Shown piece by piece: positions 17,440-25,110 of a DNA stretch of 64,000 nucleotides. Under the pieces are notes generated by a model. That model saw only the letters and a program-made list of their open reading frames with translations, had not been told where the DNA came from and did no database searches. Source of the DNA: Rhodanobacteraceae bacterium (GTDB lineage Bacteria; Pseudomonadota; Gammaproteobacteria; Xanthomonadales; SZUA-5); NCBI GenBank assembly GCA_016713135.1, contig JADJPR010000023.1, positions 434,001 to 498,000 on the forward strand. Direction: 5' to 3'. Position numbers and translations under genes: made by a program. Within the stretch, counting starts at the first letter, position 1. Each line of letters opens with the position of its first letter.

Positions 17440-17628
17440 TCACTGCCTCGGGCAAGTATTGATTCCCAGCAGCGGGTAAACCGGGCAGAAGCGCATGAAT
17501 CCGGTGGCCAGCGGAACCAGGCCAGCCAGGCCCCAGAGGGTCTTGGGACCGACGAACACCAGGCTGAGCAGCACCAGGCCCACGACGATACGCAGGCCGC
17601 GATCGATCCCACCGACGTTTGCATTCAT
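17440..17628 (-). CDS. DUF2892 (YgaP-like) inner-membrane protein
   Basis: 62 residues from ATG 17628 (MNANVGGIDRGLRIVVG). Two hydrophobic segments (about 12-30 and 33-48) and the terminal CPVYPLLGINTC motif match DUF2892, the membrane part of YgaP. A GTG four codons upstream is also in frame. It is 70 bp downstream of a Crp-like regulator gene on the same strand. Members often sit beside rhodanese or sulfur genes, none of which is present here. Confidence 0.85.
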   Translation of the reverse strand: MNANVGGIDRGLRIVVGLVLLSLVFVGPKTLWGLAGLVPLATGFMRFCPVYPLLGINTCPRQ

Positions 17629-17697
17629 GACTGAATCCACTGGTTGTTGAGGTGGGGTCAGTCTGGGCGCGCGCGGCGGCGATGTCGGTGACCCAGG

Positions 17698-18363
17698 TTA
17701 CACAGGATCGGATGCCGCCACGGCAGCCAGCCGCAGCGGATCGCGCACGACGATCGATTCGCGCGCCAACTCGACCAGTCCGTCGGCAGCGAACTGGCGC
17801 AGCAACCGGGTGACGATCTCGCGCACGCTGCCGAGATCGTCGGCCAGCCGCTGATGCGTGGTGTGCAGCGCGGGCCCCTGCTCCACCAGCAGGCGCGCCA
17901 GGCGCTGGTCGAGGCGTTTGAAGGCAACTTCGTCCACCAGCGCCATCAGATCGACGAAGCGTTCCGAAAAGATGCCGAAGACGTACTGCCGGAAAGGCGG
18001 ATGCGCGGCCAGCAGGCGTTCGAACAAACCGGTCGGCACCGGCAGCAGCAGCGAATCCGCATGCACTACGCCGCGGGCGTTGTAGCGGCGCTGGCCGAGC
18101 AGGCAGCCCTGGGTAATCACGCAGGACTCGCCGGGCAGCACGCTGTAAAGCAACAGGGCGCGCCCGTTCGCGGCCACGCACGACACCCGGATCTCACCGC
18201 CTAGCAGCAGCGGGAATGCGCCGCAGGGCGAACCACGATCGAACAGTGAATGGCCCTGAGGGACGCGGACCGGGTTCAGCGCGGAGAGTTCAGCCGACAG
18301 TTCCGACGGCAGCCCACGCAGGCAGGGATATAGTTCGCCGACGGCGGGCAAGCCCTCAGCCAA
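17698..18363 (-). CDS. Crp/Fnr family transcription regulator
   Basis: About 221 residues if started at TTG 18363, which overlaps the pcp stop. The effector barrel spans about 20-120 and a C-terminal HTH with HQRLADDLGSVREIVTRLLRQ precedes the wing. No FNR-type cysteine cluster is visible. No ATG exists near the conserved start, so TTG (18363 or 18351) is inferred. Translation is probably coupled to pcp. Downstream is DUF2892, its likely co-regulated partner. Confidence 0.75.
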   Translation of the reverse strand: MAEGLPAVGELYPCLRGLPSELSAELSALNPVRVPQGHSLFDRGSPCGAFPLLLGGEIRVSCVAANGRALLLYSVLPGESCVITQGCLLGQRRYNARGVVHADSLLLPVPTGLFERLLAAHPPFRQYVFGIFSERFVDLMALVDEVAFKRLDQRLARLLVEQGPALHTTHQRLADDLGSVREIVTRLLRQFAADGLVELARESIVVRDPLRLAAVAASDPV

Positions 18364-18958
18364 GCGCCACCTCCGCCGCCACACGCAGGGCCTGCGCGAT
18401 CGTTGCCAGCGGCAGGCTGGGCGTGCCCGGGCGCTCGACGATGTGCTCGCTGGCATAGGGCACGTGGATGAAGCCGGCGCGCAGGGCACTGCCTTCGGTG
18501 GCATGCCGCAGGCGGAAAAACAGCTCGTTGCAGACGAAGGCGCCGGCGGACAGCGAGGGCGCGGCGGGAATGCCCCCGGCGCGCAGGCGGGCGACGATAC
18601 GGTCGACCGGCAGCGTACTCGCGTAGGCCAGCGGTGCGCCCTTGACCAGGGTCTTGCTGCGCGGCTGGCGGCCGCGGTTATCGGGGATGCGCGCGTCGGC
18701 GAAGTTCAGCGCGAAGCGCTCGGGCGTGATCTCGGCGCGGCCGACCGCGAGGCCGGTGGCGATCACCAGCGCCGGATCGCGGCGCGCGATCTCGCGCAAC
18801 AGTTTCAGCGCCGCGGCGTTGAATGCGGTGGGCAGTGTCAGCGCGCGCACGCGGTGGCCGGCGATCTCCGCGCCGTCGAGCAACGCGCAGGCCTCGGACG
18901 ACGGGTTGCGCGGGTCGCCGCCGAAAGGTTCGAAGCCGGTCAGCAGGATCTCGCTCAT
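18356..18958 (-). CDS. pcp: Pyroglutamyl-peptidase I
   Basis: 200 residues. Removes N-terminal pyroglutamate from peptides, releasing 5-oxoproline. It has LLTGFEPFGG at 5-14, a candidate catalytic Glu80 in TPERFALN, Cys143 in AFVCNELFF and His165 in GFIHVPY, a complete Cys-His-Glu set. Its ATG overlaps the DUF979 stop (ATGA). It sits in an operon with the transporter pair and PxpA, so released pyroglutamate can be hydrolysed locally. Confidence 0.95.
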   Translation of the reverse strand: MSEILLTGFEPFGGDPRNPSSEACALLDGAEIAGHRVRALTLPTAFNAAALKLLREIARRDPALVIATGLAVGRAEITPERFALNFADARIPDNRGRQPRSKTLVKGAPLAYASTLPVDRIVARLRAGGIPAAPSLSAGAFVCNELFFRLRHATEGSALRAGFIHVPYASEHIVERPGTPSLPLATIAQALRVAAEVALG

Positions 18959-19887
18959 CGGAAACACAGCACTCCCAGCAGGATCAGGTTGGCGCCCAGC
19001 AGCGGAATCGCGGTGGGCACCTGGGCGCGGATCACCGCGTTGCGGTCCTTGAGGTCGAGCAACGCCACCGGCACCAGGTTGAAGTTGGCCGCCATCGGCG
19101 TCATCAGCGTGCCGCAGTAGCCACTGAGCATGCCGATGGCCGCCAGCGGCGCGGGATCCGCGCCATGCACCTGGACCAGGAACGGCAGCCCGATGCCACC
19201 GGCGATCACCGGGAAGGCGGCAAAGGCATTGCCCATCGCCATCGTCAGCAGCGCCATGCCGAGGCCATAGGCGAGGATCGCAACCCAGCGCACATCGAGC
19301 GGCACCACGGCGCCGATCGCCTGCGCCAGCGCGTCGCCCACACCGGCCTTGGCGAACAGCGTGCCGAGCACCGCGAGCAGTAGCGGCAGCAGCACCGCCC
19401 AGCCAATCGCCTCGAGCAAGTCTCCGCCGCGCGCCAGCGCCACCATGGGCCCCTCGCGGGTCACCGCGAGCGCGAGCACCAGCGCCAGCAGGCAGGCGAT
19501 GGTCAGCCCGAACAAGGCCGGCGCACTGCCCGCGAACAGCGCCTGGCCGTCGACCTTGAGCAGCGGCAGCGACAGCGTCAGCACGATGGTGCTCGCCGGA
19601 ATCGCCAATACCGGCGCGAGCAGCCGCGGCCGCCCGCTGGCGCCGCTGGCGGCGGGCGCAATCGCGCTCATCACCGGCAGGCCGAAACCGGCGATCAGTG
19701 CCAGCGCCAGCACGCCAACGCCAGCCAGCGCCGGCGGTAGCCAGTCGCCCGCAAGGCAAAGCAGCGCAAGCACCGCGAAGAAGCCCGTACGCGCCCAGCG
19801 CGAGGTCCGCGACCGGTCGCGCCATGCCCGCGCCGCGATCAGTGCGAAGTAGGCGCCCAGCAGCCAGTAGATCGGGGTCAGGGACAT
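18955..19887 (-). CDS. DUF979 family transporter subunit (putative 5-oxoproline permease)
   Basis: 310 residues from ATG 19887 (MSLTPIYWLLGAYFAL). About nine to ten hydrophobic segments run along the chain, and the C-terminal GYCGTLMTPMAANFNLVP stretch matches DUF979. DUF969/DUF979 pairs are found beside pcp and pxp genes and are annotated as 5-oxoproline transporters by context. It overlaps pcp downstream; about 170 bp separates it from DUF969. Confidence 0.85.
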   Translation of the reverse strand: MSLTPIYWLLGAYFALIAARAWRDRSRTSRWARTGFFAVLALLCLAGDWLPPALAGVGVLALALIAGFGLPVMSAIAPAASGASGRPRLLAPVLAIPASTIVLTLSLPLLKVDGQALFAGSAPALFGLTIACLLALVLALAVTREGPMVALARGGDLLEAIGWAVLLPLLLAVLGTLFAKAGVGDALAQAIGAVVPLDVRWVAILAYGLGMALLTMAMGNAFAAFPVIAGGIGLPFLVQVHGADPAPLAAIGMLSGYCGTLMTPMAANFNLVPVALLDLKDRNAVIRAQVPTAIPLLGANLILLGVLCFR

Positions 19888-20057
19888 AGGGGCTTTGCGG
19901 GGCACCGGGGCACTCGGACGCGCGGGCAACACGGGAGGGGGACCTGGGCCAGGGGCGCGTTCCGAAGGCACCTTCTGGAAGCGCAACATCGCGGCCTCGC
20001 CCGACGAGCATGCGGCTCAGTCCCGCCCCGTGCCCCGCTGTCACGATGCCCGCACCA

Positions 20058-20735
20058 TCAGGGCACCTGCCATCGCCGATCCCGCCACCACAAGCGCCCC
20101 GCATGGATCGCGAAGGCGCAAACGGCCGTCGGGATGCCCCACAGGGCGATGTGCAAGGGCGACATCTGGATGCCGCGCTCGGCGAAGAAGGCCTGCATCA
20201 GCAGCACCGCGCCGAAAGCCAGGAACAGGTCCTCGCCAAAGAACAGGCCGACATTGTCGGTGGCGGCGGACATCGCGCGGGCGTCCTCGCGCTGGGCGTC
20301 CGTCAGCGGCGTGGGCGAGTCGCGCTCGGTGGCGGCCTCAGCCATCGGCGCGACCAGAGGGCGCACCATCGGCGCGTGGCCGCCCAGGCTGGTCAGCCCG
20401 AGCGCGGCCGAACCCTGGCGCACGGCGAGGTAGCCGATCAGCAGGCGCCCGGGCCGCGCGCCCTTCCAGCCGGCAATCAGGCGCCGTGCGAGGTCGCGCA
20501 GCCCATGCGCCTCGACCTGCGCGATCACCGGCAGCGCCAGCACGATCACCAGCAGGTAGCGCACGTTGAGGAAGCTCTGGCCCAGGGTCTCCAGCCATTC
20601 GCGCCAGTGCATCCCGGCGACGATGCCGGCCGCGACGGCCGCCGCCAGCACCACGCGCGCCGGGTGCTGGCGCAGCGCGAACCCGAGCACGACCACGATC
20701 ACCGGCAGCAGCGCCCAGGCGAGCTGGCCGCTCAT
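20058..20735 (-). CDS. DUF969 family transporter subunit (putative 5-oxoproline permease)
   Basis: 225 residues from ATG 20735 (MSGQLAWALLPVIVVVLGF). Hydrophobic segments occur near 5-50, 55-75 and in the C-terminal half, with GLFFGEDLFLAFGAVLLMQAFF typical of DUF969. The ATG overlaps the pxpA stop (ATGA). With DUF979 it would bring pyroglutamate into the cell for PxpABC. Transport has not been shown from sequence. Confidence 0.85.
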   Translation of the reverse strand: MSGQLAWALLPVIVVVLGFALRQHPARVVLAAAVAAGIVAGMHWREWLETLGQSFLNVRYLLVIVLALPVIAQVEAHGLRDLARRLIAGWKGARPGRLLIGYLAVRQGSAALGLTSLGGHAPMVRPLVAPMAEAATERDSPTPLTDAQREDARAMSAATDNVGLFFGEDLFLAFGAVLLMQAFFAERGIQMSPLHIALWGIPTAVCAFAIHAGRLWWRDRRWQVP

Positions 20736-21493
20736 GGCGCGCGCACCGCGATGCCGGCGGCCTCGATGGCCGCACGCAGTGCGCGTGCGAGCTGCACCGC
20801 CTCGGCGCCATCGCCATGCACGCACAGGGTGTCGACCACGAGGTCCAGCGCGCTGCCGTCCGCCGCGCGGATCGTCTCGCCGCGCGCCAGCGCCAGGCCC
20901 TGCGCGCGCGCTGCGTCGCCATGGAGCAACGCGCCGGGCTGGTTGCGCGGGACCAGGCTGCCATCGGCGCAGTAGCCACGGTCGGCGAAGCCCTCGACCA
21001 GGTAGCGCGCACCGGCCGCATTCGCCAGCTCACGCAACTCGCCGCGCGGCGGGCCGACAATGGCAAGCGCAGCGTCCAGTGGCATCACCGCATCGACGAA
21101 TGCACGCGCCAGGTCCGCGTCGCGCGCCAGCATCCCATACAGCGCGCCGTGCGCCTTGACGTGCCCGAGGCGCGCGCCGGCGGCGCGAGCGCAGCCCTGC
21201 AGCGCGGCCACCTGGTAGCGCACCGCTGCGCGCAGTTCCGCCGGCGCGATCTGCATCTCACGGCGGCCGAAGCCGACCAGGTCCGGCAGGCTCGGGTGCG
21301 CGCCGATGGCGACACCGCGCGCCTGCGCCCATTCCAGGGTCTGCAGGATGGTTGTCGGATCGCCCGCATGGAAGCCGCAGGCGATGTTGCACGAGCTGAC
21401 GATGTCGAGCAGCGCAGCATCATCGCCCATGCGCCAGGCGCCAAAGCTCTCGCCCAGGTCGGCATTCAGATCGCAACTCGCGCGCATGTCCAT
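20732..21493 (-). CDS. pxpA: 5-oxoprolinase subunit A (LamB/YcsF family)
   Basis: About 253 residues. PxpA with PxpB and PxpC forms the ATP-dependent prokaryotic 5-oxoprolinase that makes L-glutamate. DLNADLGESFG near the start, NIACGFHAGDP, GAHPSLPDLVGFGRR, VKAHGALYG, EGFADRGY and CVHGD near the end are family signatures. Start at ATG 21493 puts DLNADLGE where the family has it; in-frame ATG 21517 and GTG 21520 upstream are alternatives. pxpC is upstream on the same strand but separated by an 800-bp repeat array. Confidence 0.92.
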   Translation of the reverse strand: MDMRASCDLNADLGESFGAWRMGDDAALLDIVSSCNIACGFHAGDPTTILQTLEWAQARGVAIGAHPSLPDLVGFGRREMQIAPAELRAAVRYQVAALQGCARAAGARLGHVKAHGALYGMLARDADLARAFVDAVMPLDAALAIVGPPRGELRELANAAGARYLVEGFADRGYCADGSLVPRNQPGALLHGDAARAQGLALARGETIRAADGSALDLVVDTLCVHGDGAEAVQLARALRAAIEAAGIAVRAP

Positions 21494-21652
21494 GGGTCCG
21501 TGGGGATCGCCGATCATCACCCTGCGGCAGGCCCGGGTTCAACCTGGCGTCAGGCGCCAACCCGCAACCGTTCAACGCGGAGACGCAGAGGTCGCAGAGA
21601 GAAGCCCTCTCACCGAACATGTCGCAAGGCATTGATTTAGAAATGTAAATTC

Positions 21653-21737
21653 GGAGGGCAAGAGGGCACGAGGGCACGCAAAGGCGCTCCTTCGCACCGA
21701 ACCGACTCTTGCGTGCCCTCGTGGCCTCGTGCCCTCC
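21653..21737. repeat. GGGCACGAG-type hairpin
   Basis: The left arm GGAGGGCAAGAGGGCACGAGG and the right arm, its complement ending GTGCCCTCC, enclose a GCAAAGGCGCTCCTTCGCACC-like middle part. Close copies are at 22031-22115, 42988-43088 and 43178-43278. Confidence 0.8.
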
Positions 21738-21844
21738 AGTTCGATGCGCGAATATGCGCACCGCCAGGGGCGACCGGGACTCTCACCGAACATCAGACAA
21801 CTCTCACCGAACATCAGACAACTCATTGATCTGAAGAGCAGTTT

Positions 21845-21915
21845 GTCCGCAAAGGACGCAAAGAAGAGCGGAAACCGCTTTCGCTTCCTTTGCGTTCTTT
21901 GCGTCCTTTGCGGAC
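21845..21915. repeat. GACGCAAAG-type hairpin
   Basis: Arms GTCCGCAAAGGACGCAAAG and its complement ending CTTTGCGGAC surround a short GCGGAAACCGC stem. With its flanks it is nearly the reverse complement of 42832-42901 and flanks, 21 kb away. Confidence 0.8.
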
Positions 21916-22030
21916 AAGAAAAGTGGCGCGGGTCGCGAAGAAGTTCGATGCGCGAATAAGCGCACCGCCAGGGGCGACCGGAACTCTCACCGAACATGTC
22001 GCAGAGCATTGATTTAGAAAAGGTAAATTC

Positions 22031-22115
22031 GGAGGGCAAGAGGGAACGCAAAGGCGCTCCTACGCACCGAACCGGCTCTTGCGTGCCCTCGTGCCCTCGT
22101 GGCCTCGTGCCCTCC
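22031..22115. repeat. GGGCACGAG-type hairpin
   Basis: Second copy in this array, same arms and middle part as 21653-21737, followed by a core copy at 22116-22172 and the tail TCGCAAGGCATTGA. Confidence 0.8.
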
Positions 22116-22324
22116 AGTTCGATGCGCGAACAAGCGCACCGACCAGGGGCGACCGGGACTCTCACCGCACATGTCGCAAGGCATTGATTTTGCGTAGGGC
22201 GGTGTATCGCGCAGCGATTCACCGCCGGGGCTGGCGGCAAGTACCCGGGGAACGCGCTGCGCGCGTACCACCGGGCTACTCGCGCCTCTTCTCCGCGCTC
22301 TCTGTGTCTCTGCGTTGAGCGAGA

Positions 22325-23302
22325 CTATCGGCCCAGGCGATCCAGCGCGGCGATGCGCAAGCGCATCAGGCGTTCGCGGCGCCAGGCCCACAGTCGCCGG
22401 GCGGTGTCGAGGCTGATCGGTTCGAAGCGAATCGACGAACCCGGCCGTCGCTGCGCCAGCCGCGCGAGGTCGATGCTCGCGACATGCGCGATGCGCGCGT
22501 AGCCGCCGATGGTCTGGGCCTCCGCTTGCAGGATCAGCGGCAGGCCGTCGGGCGGCAGTTGCACCGTGCCTGGTACCACGGGCTCGCTGACCAGCGCACC
22601 GGCGTCGTCGATGGCCAACGGCGCACCCTGCAGTGGCGCGGCCATCCGGTTGGCGTTCGGCGACAGGGTGAACGATTGCAGGTACAGCGCACGCCGGTCC
22701 CGCAGCAGGTGGAAATGCGCGCCCTCGATCACGCGCAAGCCGGCGTGGGCGTCCAGGTCGAGCAAGGGTTCGCCATCGGCCCACCACGGAGCCGGAAGTG
22801 CAAGCGCGCCCGCGCGCAGTCCGCGCAGCCAGCGGGCGCTCGGGCCCTCGGATGGCGCGAACGGCAGTTCATCGCCGGCGCGCAGCAACGGAGGGAAACC
22901 CTCGCTCTGCAGGGCACTGCGGCTGCCGAGCACCGCCTCGGGGGTCCAGCCGCCGGCCACCGCGAGGTAGTTGCGCGCGCCCAGTTGTGCAGGATCCAGC
23001 GCAAGCGTGGCCCCGGCGGACAGCGCAATCGGGCGCCAGGTGGGCAAGGCCATGCCGCCCGCATGCACCGGCGTGCGCGCGCCGGTGATCGCGATCAACG
23101 CCGGCAGGTTGAAGCGCAACAGGCTGCGGCCGAAACCGATTTCGATGGCCGCGGCCTGCGGATCGTTGCCGACCAGCACATTGGCCACCGCGTGCGACCA
23201 CTCATCGAGTGGCCCGGATTGCGGCACGCCGAGCGCCCGCCATTCGCAGCGCCCAGCGTCCTGGACGCTGCTCAAGGGCGCGATGCGGCGGATCTCCAGC
23301 AC
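22325..23302 (-). CDS. pxpC: 5-oxoprolinase subunit C (biotin-dependent carboxyltransferase-like, KipA/AHS2)
   Basis: 325 residues from GTG 23302 (reads V/M-LEIRRIAPLSSVQDAGR). SSVQDAGR, GVPQSGPLD, NVLVGNDPQAAAIE, ITGAR and RVIEGAHF are AHS2/KipA family signatures. The start lies two bases after the pxpB stop, so translation is coupled. The C-terminus ends in a basic helix and is immediately followed by the repeat array. Confidence 0.92.
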   Translation of the reverse strand: MLEIRRIAPLSSVQDAGRCEWRALGVPQSGPLDEWSHAVANVLVGNDPQAAAIEIGFGRSLLRFNLPALIAITGARTPVHAGGMALPTWRPIALSAGATLALDPAQLGARNYLAVAGGWTPEAVLGSRSALQSEGFPPLLRAGDELPFAPSEGPSARWLRGLRAGALALPAPWWADGEPLLDLDAHAGLRVIEGAHFHLLRDRRALYLQSFTLSPNANRMAAPLQGAPLAIDDAGALVSEPVVPGTVQLPPDGLPLILQAEAQTIGGYARIAHVASIDLARLAQRRPGSSIRFEPISLDTARRLWAWRRERLMRLRIAALDRLGR

Positions 23303-23304
23303 GC

Positions 23305-23967
23305 TCAGGGCACCGGCACGAAGCGGACCCGGTCGCCCGGAAGCAACAGCGAGGGCGGCGACCGGACCGGATCGAACAGGCGCACCCCGGTGCGCCCGAG
23401 CACATGCCAACCACCGGGCGATTCAGACGGGTAGATTCCCGCCTGCGCGCCAGCGATGGCAACCGAGCCGGGGGCCACGCGCGCCCGCACCGAATCCCGT
23501 CTGGGCAGGCGCAGCGCCGCCGGCAGACCCAGCAGATAGGGGAACCCTGGTCGGAACCCGAGCATCGCAACCCGGTAGGCGGCCTCACTGTGCAGGCGGA
23601 TCACCTCCGCAGGGCCAAGCCCGGTGGCTTCGGCCACGATGCCCAGATCGGGGCCATCGTCGCCGCCGTAGTGGACCGGCACTTCCACCACCCGGGACGG
23701 CCCATGATCTGCCTGCGTGGGCATCGCCAGCGAGGCACGCACGCGCGACACCAGCGCTCCGGTTCCGCCGGAGCGCGCGACGGCAGGCAAATCCAGCGCC
23801 AGCACCAGGGCCGCATAACTCGCGGCGATGGACCGCACACCGGGCAGGTCCGCGCGCGCCAGAGCCGCGGCCGCGCGATGCACGCCGGCATTGACGCACG
23901 CGTCCACCTGCGCGCCGAAACGCAGCAGCAGCGCGGAGTCGCCCAAGGGCCAGCAATCGAAGTCCAT
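23305..23967 (-). CDS. pxpB: 5-oxoprolinase subunit B (KipI/AHS1)
   Basis: 220 residues from ATG 23967 (MDFDCWPLGDSALLLRFG). GDSALLLRFG, VPVHYGGDDGPDL, MLGFRPGFPYLLGLP, GSVAIAGAQAGIYPSESPGGW and RTGVRLFDP are family signatures. It is the first gene of the pyroglutamate module, divergent from the 24083 gene with about 115 bp between, where the promoter should be. Confidence 0.93.
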   Translation of the reverse strand: MDFDCWPLGDSALLLRFGAQVDACVNAGVHRAAAALARADLPGVRSIAASYAALVLALDLPAVARSGGTGALVSRVRASLAMPTQADHGPSRVVEVPVHYGGDDGPDLGIVAEATGLGPAEVIRLHSEAAYRVAMLGFRPGFPYLLGLPAALRLPRRDSVRARVAPGSVAIAGAQAGIYPSESPGGWHVLGRTGVRLFDPVRSPPSLLLPGDRVRFVPVP

Positions 23968-24082
23968 ACGCCGGAGTATTTCATCGCGCACGCCGATTGC
24001 GCCAAGCCGGTCAAGAAATCTCCGGCGAAATGGCCTATTCCGGCGCTCATCTGCGCTACGATTAGCCGGGAGGGGGAAAACC

Positions 24083-24550
24083 ATGGCCAATGCGCGCACG
24101 CGCTACGACACCATCTGCGAATACCTGGTGCGCACGCACGAGACCTCGCTGGGGCAGTTGTTTGGCAAGCCCTGCGCGATGATCAAGGGCCATGCGTTCA
24201 TGGTGTTCTGCTTCGACGGCATGGCGTTCCGCCTCAAGGGACGCGTGCGCCTGCAGGCATCGGCCCTGGCTGGATCGCGCTACTGGGATCCGCTGGGGCG
24301 CGACGTGCCGAGCATGGACTGGATCTACGTGCCGGAGGCGCATTTCCTGCGCTGGGACCGTTTTGCGCTGGACGCCGCGCGTTTCTGCAAGGAAGGGTTC
24401 AGCGTGCGCGATCTACCGCGCGGATCGGTCTCGGTGGAGGCGCCTACCACCCCCGACCCGGCCGAACGTTCGGTGCGCAAGCTGGTCCCGACCTTCTCCT
24501 TCTCCAAACTTTGGGCGCTGGTGCCGCTGGTCGGGCGATCGGACCGCTGA
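24083..24550 (+). CDS. Small protein of unknown function
   Basis: 155 residues, MANARTRYDTICEYLVRTH onward, with a good ribosome site (GGGAGGGGG) upstream of the ATG. The middle part (GQLFGKPCAMIKGHAFMVF, then WDPLGRDVPSMDWIYVP) has a compact alpha/beta look similar in feel to YjbR/TfoX-like small proteins, but I cannot name a family. No signal peptide or membrane segment. It is transcribed away from pxpB. Confidence 0.65.
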   Translation: MANARTRYDTICEYLVRTHETSLGQLFGKPCAMIKGHAFMVFCFDGMAFRLKGRVRLQASALAGSRYWDPLGRDVPSMDWIYVPEAHFLRWDRFALDAARFCKEGFSVRDLPRGSVSVEAPTTPDPAERSVRKLVPTFSFSKLWALVPLVGRSDR

Positions 24551-25110
24551 TTCCTACCCTGGCGGGCCGGGCCGAGCGGGGTTGCCACGCGCACCGATGC
24601 AGGCATCCGCGTTCCGGGTGGTCCCCCATCCCTGGTCGCGCCGACACGCCCGGGTCGGCGCCCGCCAGCGCCCGGCGCGCACGCCGGCTGGTTCTGTTTC
24701 CAGCGCCCCTGAGCCATCGCAGCTATCCGGTGGGTGCACACCAGCGCGCACTGGCAAAAGCTGAGAAGATCGCTGAAGCCCGCAGGCACAACCAGGCGAT
24801 TGGCAACAGTTTCTGGACCTCGCAGCCACTACCGGGAGACGCGGAGGACGCGGAGAAAAGCGAAGAGACAACGTCGATATCGGCCACTGCCTGGCTCTCG
24901 GCGAGCAAGCGAAGGGCCGGATCCGCTTGATGTCCAACCGCGCCCCCCGGCCCTCGGCGTTGAAATGACCGCGGCGAGCCGAGCCCCTCTGCATCTTCGC
25001 GCCGTATCCGCCATGCCGAAACGAAGAAACGCGAAGGGCGCGGAAGAGAAGCTCTTGGCTGCTCTCCGCGCCCTCCGCGTCTCCGCGTTTGGCCAGTCTG
25101 GACGAAGCGG
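24551..25110. other. Intergenic region with hairpin repeats, no gene seen
   Basis: No convincing reading frame. A single GAGACGCGGAGGACGCGGAG arm lies at about 24837-24860 and a full hairpin of the same family at 25027-25090. The rest is unique GC-rich sequence. Confidence 0.6.
25027..25090. repeat. GACGCGGAG-type hairpin after the RND gene
   Basis: AAACGCGAAGGGCGCGGAAG pairs with CTCTCCGCGCCCTCCGCG plus TCTCCGCGTTT. It begins about 20 bp beyond the RND stop codon on the minus strand, so it may also end that transcript. Confidence 0.7.

Larger units (their letters stand above)
21571..22322. repeat. Modular repeat array inside a GACGCAGAG-type inverted repeat
   Basis: Outer arms at 21571-21605 (CAACGCGGAGACGCAGAGG) and 22288-22320 (complement ending TCTGCGTTGAG) pair imperfectly. 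Between them, in minus orientation, are several copies of a core of about 56 bp (read on the minus strand TTCGGTGAGAGTCCCGG...GCGCATCGAACT). With the core are GGGCACGAG-type hairpins (21653-21737 and 22031-22115), one GCAAAGGAC-type hairpin (21845-21915) and a short tail TCAATGCCTTGCGAC. No gene is visible. The array separates pxpC from pxpA. Confidence 0.85.
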
